From CAYLQA01 sp964385695 (GTDB lineage: Bacteria > Desulfobacterota > Desulfobulbia > Desulfobulbales > Desulfurivibrionaceae): a stretch of 64,000 nt of DNA. The translations under genes were made by a program, and so were the position numbers. The stretch lies in NCBI GenBank assembly GCA_964385695.1, contig CAYLQA010000001.1, positions 122,543 to 186,542 on the forward strand, written 5' to 3'. This document shows, in pieces, positions 34,459-41,449 of this stretch. Position 1 is the first letter of the stretch; each line of letters starts with the position of its first letter. Under the pieces are notes generated by a model. It ran no database searches. It saw nothing but the letters and a program-made list of their open reading frames with translations, and was not told where the DNA came from.

Positions 34459-34755
34459 CTAAGCAGGCTCCATCGGAGCCTGCTTTTTTTTGCTCTGTGG
34501 ATTTTTTTTGATCATTTTCCCGACAGCAATAACAAGAACGTATAACTCTTTGTCTATGACCTCATACACAAGACGGTAGCCACTTGACCTTAATTTAATT
34601 TTGTAGTGATTCTCGAAGCCACGGAGCTGACTTGCCTGGACGTGTGGGTTTTTAAGTCGTTCTTTTAGTTTCTTTTTCAACTGAGCTTGAATAGAATGGT
34701 CAAGTTTTTTCCATTCCTTTAGGGCAGTTGGGAGAAACTTTAAATTATAAATCAT
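34459..34755 (-). CDS. relE: RelE-family toxin with altered catalytic C-terminus
   Basis: From residue 1 to 80 this protein aligns without gaps to E. coli RelE as I recall it (KEWKKLD, LRGFENHYKIKLRSSGYRLVYEV, VIAVGK). R45, K52, K54 and R61 are kept. From residue 81 it differs: MIKKNPQSKKKQAPMEPA replaces the usual RERSEVYSEA... tail, so Arg81 and Tyr87, both needed for mRNA cleavage, become Met and Gln. The last codons come from the terminator hairpin of the gene on the other strand. It may be a weakened or inactive toxin. It overlaps the antitoxin gene by 11 bases. Confidence 0.85.
   Translation of the reverse strand: MIYNLKFLPTALKEWKKLDHSIQAQLKKKLKERLKNPHVQASQLRGFENHYKIKLRSSGYRLVYEVIDKELYVLVIAVGKMIKKNPQSKKKQAPMEPA
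34461..34491 (+). terminator. Terminator of the response-regulator gene
   Basis: A perfect 11-base stem (AAGCAGGCTCC / GGAGCCTGCTT) with an ATC loop is followed by T residues. The reverse strand of the same hairpin encodes the end of the RelE-like toxin. Confidence 0.95.
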
Positions 34756-34996
34756 TTAAGTCCACTTCAACTGCTGAAATTTTCTCGTTTTGCCTTTCTT
34801 TGACAATAAGGCCAAGTTGATAGTCTTCAATTCGGTTCATTAGCTCCTCATATGTTTCTGCTGGAATGAGGTAAGCAGTGGGTCTGTTGTGGTTCAAGAT
34901 TGCGATAGGCTCACCTTCAGATTGCTCGATAAGGGCACTCGGGTTCCTTTTGAGCTCAGAAATGCTGGCGGAGCAACTAGCTAATACAGCTTTCAT
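34745..34996 (-). CDS. Phd/YefM-family antitoxin
   Basis: The 83-residue protein has the Phd/YefM start (SISELKRNPSALIEQSEGEPIAILNHNRPTAYLI, shown in family style), which binds operator DNA. Its acidic tail should wrap the toxin. It precedes and overlaps the RelE-like gene by 11 bases, the normal antitoxin-first order. It would repress its own promoter with the toxin as co-repressor. The pairing of a Phd-type antitoxin with a RelE-type toxin is common. Confidence 0.88.
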   Translation of the reverse strand: MKAVLASCSASISELKRNPSALIEQSEGEPIAILNHNRPTAYLIPAETYEELMNRIEDYQLGLIVKERQNEKISAVEVDLNDL

Positions 34997-35196
34997 TTTC
35001 GCACCTTAATTTATGTGTTAATAATGGTGTTAAATTATGGTTGTATTTTAGGTCTTATTGTAGGGCGGGTTGAAGTTTGTTTTTTTGTTGGCTAACGAGT
35101 CTGTAGGATAATCCCATCACCACCAAAAGACAGATTGACAGGGGTTATCCATGCGGCCATCGCATCCTGAAAAGGGCTGATCGACATTGCTCTTCA

Positions 35197-35881
35197 GTGC
35201 CATATTGTGAGAGAAATTGTGTCAAACTCAAACCTTGCTGGAATCGAGTAGCCCGCCTGATGCGTGAGATGGGCCTCAGGAGTAAAACTGTAAAAAGGTA
35301 CGTAGTTACAACAAATTCAAGACACGATGAACCTATTGCCCCAAACGTACTCAAAAGAGAATTTGCAGTCACCGCCCCCAATATCGCTTGGGTGACTGAC
35401 ATTACTTACATGAAGGTGGGTAGGCGCTAGCATTATCTGACAGTTTTCATCGATCTCATTTCCCGGATCGTTGTTGGCTGGGACCTAAGCGCTTCCCTTG
35501 GGCGTCACTCCATGCTCCGAGCATTCCACAAGGCCCTGCTGAGGCGCAATCCCAAAGAAAGGTTACTCGTTCATAGTGATCGAGGTGTGCAGTATGCTAG
35601 TAAGGATTTTCGGAGGCTGTTAAGGGAAAAAGGATTTATTCTGAGTATGAGCCGTAAGGGCAACTGCTGGGATAATGCCGTTGCCGAATCATTCTTCCAC
35701 ACACTGAAGACCCAGCTCATTTATCATAGACGATTTAAGGATACACAAGCAAGAGGCGGAGCAGGCTCTGTTCAACTATATTGAGGCCTACTATAATCGA
35801 AGAAGGCGATATTCATCGAATGAGTACCAATTCCCTGCCATGTTTGAAAAAGAATGGCTGAAAAAAAGAAGAGTGGCTTAA
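35197..35881 (+). pseudogene. Broken IS3-family transposase (OrfB)
   Basis: The reading frame gives the IS3-type OrfB integrase core: RVARLMREMGL, VTDITYMKVG, a stop codon TAG at 35428-35430, then YLTVFIDLISRIVVGW, HSDRGVQYAS, and MSRKGNCWDNAVAESFF. The catalytic D, D and E are visible. A +1 shift near 35744 moves the last part (EQALFNYIEAYYNRRRRYSS) to another frame, ending at TAA 35879-35881. The 5' part and OrfA are missing. With a stop, a frameshift and a truncated front it cannot transpose. Confidence 0.9.
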
Positions 35882-35911
35882 CTACGTGTTCACCAAATTG
35901 GGGAAGGATCA
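35197..35911 (+). mobile_element. Remnant of an IS3-family insertion sequence
   Basis: The right end probably lies near 35911 (…ggggaaggatca), beyond the OrfB stop. I found no matching inverted repeat on the left, so the left end is lost. The remnant separates two toxin-antitoxin pairs. Confidence 0.6.
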
Positions 35912-35963
35912 CTCGTTCGCCTCTTGACAACCGGAGGCCTTCGAGGTGTTAGCCTGGTTATCT

Positions 35964-36239
35964 TTACTTGATATAGGTTTTGAGGTCTCGGTAGTAGTTT
36001 TCGTGAGGCCCGAGCATGATCAGTTCTAGATCGATTGAAGTGTATCTGTATGATAGGAGATATTGAGTTGATTTCATTTTGAACTTGTGAACATAAATAC
36101 CACGTAAATCTCCTTTCTTTTCCACTCTAATTGTGGGTTCACCGACTATTTTTTTTATTTCTTTGTCTAATACCGTTTTTTCTGTCTTTGATAATTTTTT
36201 AACTTTGTTGGCGAATGACCTCGATTGGAATATTTTCAT
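35964..36239 (-). CDS. RelE/ParE-superfamily toxin
   Basis: The 91-residue protein has the toxin fold pattern SRSFANKVKKLSKTEKTVLDKEI and the ending IMLGPHENYYRDLKTYIK. That ending is typical of RelE/ParE toxins paired with ParD-like antitoxins. It lies 6 bases after the antitoxin stop. Whether it cuts mRNA or blocks gyrase cannot be told from sequence. Confidence 0.85.
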   Translation of the reverse strand: MKIFQSRSFANKVKKLSKTEKTVLDKEIKKIVGEPTIRVEKKGDLRGIYVHKFKMKSTQYLLSYRYTSIDLELIMLGPHENYYRDLKTYIK

Positions 36240-36245
36240 GCAGGA

Positions 36246-36464
36246 CTACCCAAAAGAAAATTCTGTTTTCTCTCCTTGGTCTAACTCCTCAATTCCGATG
36301 AGGATTTCCTTGATTAGGTCATAGGTCAAATCAGGGTTTTCCTCTGTACATTTTCCGATACGAGCCCAGTGTTCTATTTGACCAGTTATGGACCTGTGGT
36401 CGACTTTGCTATATTTTCTAGCATCGCTGAGTAGGTTTTCTGAAATTCTTACTGCTGTGGCCAT
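36246..36464 (-). CDS. ParD-like antitoxin
   Basis: From ATG 36464 with GGAGGG upstream, the 72-residue protein starts MATAVRISENLLSDARKYSKV and continues DHRSITGQIEHWARIGK. That is the pattern of the ParD-like type II antitoxin family. It is an RHH-type DNA binder that precedes the toxin at 35964-36239. An in-frame ATG at 36521 is upstream of the ribosome site and not needed. Confidence 0.88.
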   Translation of the reverse strand: MATAVRISENLLSDARKYSKVDHRSITGQIEHWARIGKCTEENPDLTYDLIKEILIGIEELDQGEKTEFSFG

Positions 36465-36917
36465 TATTTTGCCCTCCGGAAAATATTCATAATGATTAGA
36501 TTCTAATTCATAACATAGCAAAATGCAACTTTTGGTTTTTGAGGGCGAACATGCGCTATACAGCGCAGTGTAATATTATTTCCGAGTATAACTTGTCGTA
36601 ATCTTTAGGTAAATTGTTTTTTGTCGGTGAGGACTCCTCGCAGCATATTCCAATATCGTCCGCACTGTATAGCACCATATTGGTCGTATGCGGTGTATTG
36701 TTGTCAGGAATTTTAACTAATTGCTCTCTAGGCGTCAACATTGGAAAAATTCGTTGGGACTGGTTGGCACTGGTCGATGGTGTTGGCAAGGGGGGCATGG
36801 GTCTTTGCTTTGAACAGGCACAAAGATAAAGCAGGGGATATTACATGGCGACAACTATGGGAGCTAACGTATTGGGGGGGAATCGCCAACGTAAGTCGTA
36901 TACTACCAGGAGTTACA
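36465..36917. other. Intergenic region after the toxin-antitoxin pair
   Basis: I find no supported gene in these 453 bases. Open frames exist on both strands (for example 36741-36917 plus and 36556-36798 minus) but have no ribosome sites or recognisable motifs, and they overlap each other. A small stem TGCGCT/AGCGCA lies at 36552-36567. The region may be remnant mobile DNA. Confidence 0.4.
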
Positions 36918-37307
36918 CTACATCCCCATGGCAGACTGCATTTTTTGATACAAGGTGGAGGCGTTAAAAGGTTTTACGATGTATTGGGAGACCCCTTCTC
37001 TGATGGCCTCCATGATGTTGCCTTTTTCCGCCTCGGCAGTAACCATGATGAAAGGTGTTTTTGCGAGTTTTTCCGACTTTCTCACTGCTTTAAGAAAATC
37101 TATGCCGGTCATTTTGGGCATGACCCAGTCGGAGATGATCAGGTCTATCTCGTGTGCTTTGAGAATTTCTATGGCTTCAAGCCCGTCAGCCGCCTCAAAG
37201 ATATGCTCGTAACTCTCGTAGCCCAGCTCTTCGAGCATGGTTCGGATCAGCCTTCTTGGCAATTCAAAATCATCGACAATCAGGATGCGTAAATCTTTTT
37301 TGTTCAT
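36918..37307 (-). CDS. CheY-like single-domain response regulator
   Basis: The 129-residue protein is a lone receiver: acidic pocket ILIVDD, phosphoacceptor DLIISDWVMP, threonine MVTAEA, and lysine in IVKPF. The spacing and motifs are CheY-like, so it may act on a flagellar switch or in a phosphorelay. No chemotaxis kinase is adjacent; cheD and cheR lie elsewhere in the window. It stands alone upstream of phoB in the same direction. Confidence 0.9.
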   Translation of the reverse strand: MNKKDLRILIVDDFELPRRLIRTMLEELGYESYEHIFEAADGLEAIEILKAHEIDLIISDWVMPKMTGIDFLKAVRKSEKLAKTPFIMVTAEAEKGNIMEAIREGVSQYIVKPFNASTLYQKMQSAMGM

Positions 37308-37508
37308 AGCTGATTTTACTTTCCTCCTGCGATGTTATTTGATCGCTCGCCTGACTGAAAATGGCAGTATTTATGCTATGTCCCAACGGTTTGTTCACAC
37401 GCATGATAGCAGAAAAGGAGGCAGCGAAAAACAATCGTCTTGTAAAAAAAGCAGACAAAAAAGAAAGAGCTTTTGGGAGTGTAAAAGAGCGGGGAAGGGG
37501 GGGAAGGG

Positions 37509-38207
37509 CTAACCTTTGAGGCGGTAGCCAATGCCGCGCACTGTTTCAACGAGGCTGCCTGTTTCGCCGAGTTTTTTTCTCAGGCCAAAGACCTGAACAT
37601 CTACTGCCCGTGGGGTGATGACATAATCATAACCGCGGATGGCATCGATTATCTGTTGGCGGGAAAAGACCCAGCCCGGATGCTTGGTTAATAGAGCTAA
37701 TATGCCGTACTCTGTCACGGTCAGGGTAATGGCAACGCCGTCCACCAGCACCTCATGCCTTTGGGGGTCGATCACAAGGTTATGGGCCTTGATGGGGCCT
37801 TGTTTTTCCTGCGCCTCGTCACTGCTCTGGCCAACTTGGCGGCGCAGGGCCGCCTTAACGCGGGAGACCAAAATTTTTGGGCTGAAGGGCTTGGTGATGT
37901 AATCATCCGCACCCATATCAAGTCCGGTGGCAATATCATCCTCCTCGCTCTTGGCAGTGAGCATGATGATGGGGATATCCCGGGTGTTGTTATCGTTGCG
38001 CACGGCCTGGCATATCTCAAGACCGTTGAGGCCCGGCAGCATAAGGTCAAGGACGATCAGGTCGGGATGATCCGCCTTGATCAGGGCAAGGGCCTGCTCG
38101 CCGTTATCTGCGTATCCGACCTGGAACCCGGCCTTGTTCAGGTTATAGCCGACCAACTGCTGGATATTTTCATCATCCTCAACAATGAGAATCTGTTCTT
38201 TGGCCAC
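37509..38207 (-). CDS. phoB: Phosphate regulon response regulator PhoB
   Basis: An OmpR-type regulator of 232 residues: receiver (ILIVEDDENI, VLDLMLPG, ITKPFSP) and winged helix (LTVTEYGILALLTKHPGWVFSRQQI, then YDYVITPRAVDVQVFGLRKKL, in parts). It should bind Pho boxes when phosphorylated by PhoR. It is the last gene of the pst-phoU-phoB series. The start is GTG at 38207, with AGGAG seven bases upstream and 25 bases past the phoU stop. Confidence 0.92.
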   Translation of the reverse strand: MAKEQILIVEDDENIQQLVGYNLNKAGFQVGYADNGEQALALIKADHPDLIVLDLMLPGLNGLEICQAVRNDNNTRDIPIIMLTAKSEEDDIATGLDMGADDYITKPFSPKILVSRVKAALRRQVGQSSDEAQEKQGPIKAHNLVIDPQRHEVLVDGVAITLTVTEYGILALLTKHPGWVFSRQQIIDAIRGYDYVITPRAVDVQVFGLRKKLGETGSLVETVRGIGYRLKG

Positions 38208-38232
38208 GGTGTGTCTCCTAACCGCTAACGCT

Positions 38233-38925
38233 CTATGTTGTGATTTCCGGGTGATGGCGGACAATCTTGCCCTGGAGCATGTAGATCAGATCCTCGCAGA
38301 TACTTGTGCAATGATCAGCAATGCGCTCCACGCTTCGGGCCACGCTGAGGAGTTTGCCCAGGTACAGATGCTGGCTCGGATCCTCCTGGATGATTTCTTC
38401 AAGCTGGTTGCGGATGAGCCTTTTGCCTTCATCGACCTCATCGTCGACCAGGCAAATTTTGTAGGCCAGGTCTGCATCCTCATTGACAAAGGCATCCATG
38501 GTTTTTTTGATCATCCAGATGGTTTTTTCAAACATGTTGTTGAATACTTCGGGCATCTGAATGGATTCCTCGGAGGAAAAACGAACCGGGTCAACTTGAG
38601 AAAGGAGGATAACCTTGTCGGCAATCTTTGCTCCCAGGTCGCCGATGCGCTCAAGGTCGGTATTGATTTTGAGCGAGGTCACTAAAAAACGAAGATCACC
38701 GGCAACAGGCTGGTGCAGGGCAAGAATGCGCATGCATTCCTCCTCAACATCCATTTCAATCTTATCGATCTCTTCCTTGTCGGTCCTGATCACCGCCTCT
38801 GCCATGCTGATGTCTTTACTGGTCAGGGCGCGGACGGATTTTAGGACATTTTCCTCCACCACCGTACCCAGGTAGAGAATATCTTTTTTTAGATTGTTGA
38901 TTTCAGCTTCAATGTTGCCGGCCAT
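38233..38925 (-). CDS. phoU: Phosphate transport regulator PhoU
   Basis: PhoU links the Pst transporter to PhoR, keeping the kinase off when phosphate is plentiful. The 230-residue protein has two PhoU helical repeats with the metal-binding ExxxD motifs (RIGDLGAKIAD and RSVERIADHC). The ATG at 38925 has AGGAG upstream; an earlier in-frame GTG/ATG adds residues without support. It follows pstB by 98 bases. Confidence 0.94.
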   Translation of the reverse strand: MAGNIEAEINNLKKDILYLGTVVEENVLKSVRALTSKDISMAEAVIRTDKEEIDKIEMDVEEECMRILALHQPVAGDLRFLVTSLKINTDLERIGDLGAKIADKVILLSQVDPVRFSSEESIQMPEVFNNMFEKTIWMIKKTMDAFVNEDADLAYKICLVDDEVDEGKRLIRNQLEEIIQEDPSQHLYLGKLLSVARSVERIADHCTSICEDLIYMLQGKIVRHHPEITT

Positions 38926-39023
38926 GCGTTTGCTCCTTTGCCGTGTGACCAAGCCACACCGCTATACCCTCCGGTTTGAGTCGATAGTACGCTCCGTGCA
39001 TGTATGTTTCCCCCTCACGCATT

Positions 39024-39812
39024 TTATCCGAAACGTCCGGTAATATAATCCTCGGTTTCTTTCTTTTCCGGCACCGTGAACAGCTTTTGGGTCGGGCCGT
39101 ATTCCACCAACTCTCCAAGATACATATAGGCTGTAAGGTCAGAGATACGCGCTGCCTGCTGCATATTATGGGTCACAATAATAATTGTGTACTCTCCGCG
39201 CAACTCCCGGATGAGATCCTCAATGCGGGAGGTGGAGCGCGGGTCCAGTGCAGAGCACGGTTCATCCATGAGGATGATCTCCGGGCTCACCGCAATGGCC
39301 CGGGCAATACAGAGGCGTTGCATCTGGCCGCCGGAAAGGCCCATGGCCGAATCATGCAGCCTGTCCTTTACTTCGTCCCATAAGGCAGCGCGCTTAAGGC
39401 TTTTTTCTACGGTTTCGTCCAGGGTGTTCTTTTTGCTGACGCCTGCGATGCGCAGGCCGAATATGACATTTTCATAGATGGACTTGGGAAAAGGATTCCA
39501 TTTCTGGAAGACCATGCCCACCTTGCGCCTGAGTTCAATAACATCCAGGGACGGGTCATTAATATTTTCGTCATCGATTTTGATCGCGCCGGCAATGCTG
39601 ATGGAGTCCACCATGTCGTTCATCCGGTTGATGCAGCGGATAAAGGTGGATTTGCCGCAGCCGGACGGACCGATCAGGGCCGTTACTTGGGACTTGGGAA
39701 TACCAAAGGTGATATCCTTGAGTGCGTGGTTTTCCCCGTAGTAGAGGTTGAGATTCTCAACCACAACCTGCGGGTTTTCTATCTGGGTGATGGCTGTATC
39801 GGTTTGTGTCAT
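39024..39812 (-). CDS. pstB: Phosphate ABC transporter ATP-binding protein PstB
   Basis: The 262-residue ATPase has Walker A GPSGCGKST, the signature LSGGQMQR, Walker B IILMDEPCSALDP and the H-loop VTHNMQQAARISD. The PstB phrase VFQKWNPFP is clear. It drives phosphate import through PstC-PstA. It lies 12 bases after pstA. Confidence 0.97.
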   Translation of the reverse strand: MTQTDTAITQIENPQVVVENLNLYYGENHALKDITFGIPKSQVTALIGPSGCGKSTFIRCINRMNDMVDSISIAGAIKIDDENINDPSLDVIELRRKVGMVFQKWNPFPKSIYENVIFGLRIAGVSKKNTLDETVEKSLKRAALWDEVKDRLHDSAMGLSGGQMQRLCIARAIAVSPEIILMDEPCSALDPRSTSRIEDLIRELRGEYTIIIVTHNMQQAARISDLTAYMYLGELVEYGPTQKLFTVPEKKETEDYITGRFG

Positions 39813-39824
39813 GGATATCCTCGT

Positions 39825-41435
39825 TTACACATCGACCACGGAATACCGCCTGCGCATCCTGTTGCGCAGGTAGATAGCCGTGCTGGTCATGATCAATACG
39901 ATCATAATCAATAAAAAGGTGGTGACGTAGACCATGGGTTTTGCCGCTTCCACGTTGGGAGACTGGAAGCCGATATCATAAATATGAAACCCAAGGTGCA
40001 TGAACTTACGATCCAGGTGCAGGTATGGAAACTGGCCGTCAATGGGCAGGGCCGGGGCCAACTTTACCACGCCGGTAATCATAAGTGGCGCTACCTCGCC
40101 TGCCGCCCGTGCCATGGCAAGGATAAAGCCGGTGAGAATACCGGGCGAGGCCATGGGCAACAGGAGTTTGGTCAGGGTTTGGAATTTTGTGGCGGCCAGG
40201 GCCTGGGAGCCTTCGCGGATACCCGGCGGGATAGCGCCCAAGGCCTCTTCGGTTGCCACGATCACCACGGGCACGGTTAAGAGACCCAGGGTCAGGCTGG
40301 CCCAGAGGATGCCGCCGGTACCAAAGGTGGGGGTGGGGAGCCGCTCCGGGAAGAAGAAGGTATCGATACTGCCGCCGATGCCGTAGACAAAAAAGCCCAG
40401 GCCAAAGATGCCGTAGACAATGGAGGGGATACCCGCCAGGTTATTCACCGCAATACGCACCATCTTGACCAACACGCCATCTTTGGCATACTCGCGCAGG
40501 TAAATGCCGCCCACCACGCCCAGAGGGAAGGAAAGGATACTCATCAAAAAGATGAGCATGATGGTGCCGAATATGGCCGGGAAGAGCCCGCCCTCGGTGT
40601 TTGACTCCCTGGGCTCGTCCAAAAAGAGTTCCCGCAAGCGTTCGGCATAGTAGATAATCTTTGCCGGCAAGGACATGGCATTGGGCTGGTAAGAGCGAAC
40701 AATTTCTGCCAGAGTAATGGATTTTTCAATACCATTGGTGTCGACAAAGAGAGCCTTATGGGAGTGGAAGGCATTTCTTTTTTCTTCCAGGGTTTTGACG
40801 ATTGCGGCAAATTGGTCTTTAAGCTCTGCCTCTTCGCGCTCAAGCTCATGGGCCTGAGGTGAATCAGCCTTGTTGGTGTATCGTAACTCTCGCAGCTTCA
40901 GCTCAATGCGTTCAACAGTGTGGTTCAGGTCTGTGATTTGCTCATTCAGTACCTCGACTTCATCGTGCAGCGGCTCAACAGCCTCAAGGGCTTCTTCCAG
41001 GCTGTTTGTTCCATCGATTTGCTGCGGCAGGGCAAGATCTTTGGTTGCAATCGATTTCAGGTAGCCGTAGAAGTTGCCATACTCCTGGCGTTCCAATACA
41101 TACATATTTTCCGGATAACTGAGCGAGGCCATATTCTCGGCATCGACCCATTTGAAATCCAGGCTGTAGAGATCCCGGTTGCCGATTTTAAACTGCACCC
41201 GCTCTTTCTCGGAATTGGGAATGAGTTCCTGGCGGGTGATCTCGCCCATGATCTTGCTGCCGCTTGTTAACTGTACCTCGGCCACGGCTTTGGGCCAGAA
41301 CACGCCGATACCGTTGATGATGACCACATAGATAAGAAGAACGGTCAGCATTAAGACCAGGGTAAGGGCAAGGCCTGTTCCCCAGACATATGGTTCGCCT
41401 TGACGCCAGAATCGTTTCGTTACTGAATTACTCAT
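39825..41435 (-). CDS. pstA: Phosphate ABC transporter permease PstA with large N-terminal insert
   Basis: The C-terminal 300 residues are a normal PstA permease: GGIYLREYAKDG, IPSIVYGIFGLGFF and the EAA loop REGSQALAATKFQT. Ahead of it, after a single membrane segment (about 20-42), comes a periplasmic part of about 200 residues with a coiled coil (about 125-215) before the second membrane segment near 275. Total length is 536 residues against about 290 for E. coli PstA; some proteobacterial PstA proteins carry such an extension. The ATG at 41435 follows AAGGA and lies 14 bases after pstC. Confidence 0.92.
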   Translation of the reverse strand: MSNSVTKRFWRQGEPYVWGTGLALTLVLMLTVLLIYVVIINGIGVFWPKAVAEVQLTSGSKIMGEITRQELIPNSEKERVQFKIGNRDLYSLDFKWVDAENMASLSYPENMYVLERQEYGNFYGYLKSIATKDLALPQQIDGTNSLEEALEAVEPLHDEVEVLNEQITDLNHTVERIELKLRELRYTNKADSPQAHELEREEAELKDQFAAIVKTLEEKRNAFHSHKALFVDTNGIEKSITLAEIVRSYQPNAMSLPAKIIYYAERLRELFLDEPRESNTEGGLFPAIFGTIMLIFLMSILSFPLGVVGGIYLREYAKDGVLVKMVRIAVNNLAGIPSIVYGIFGLGFFVYGIGGSIDTFFFPERLPTPTFGTGGILWASLTLGLLTVPVVIVATEEALGAIPPGIREGSQALAATKFQTLTKLLLPMASPGILTGFILAMARAAGEVAPLMITGVVKLAPALPIDGQFPYLHLDRKFMHLGFHIYDIGFQSPNVEAAKPMVYVTTFLLIMIVLIMTSTAIYLRNRMRRRYSVVDV

Positions 41436-41449
41436 TTTTTTAATATTCC

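Noticed and set aside
36556..36798. Minus-strand open frame of 80 codons
   Set aside because: It has no ribosome site or recognisable motif and overlaps other frames.
36741..37292. Plus-strand open frame of 183 codons
   Set aside because: Its second half lies opposite a clear CheY-like gene and its first half has no ribosome site or motif.
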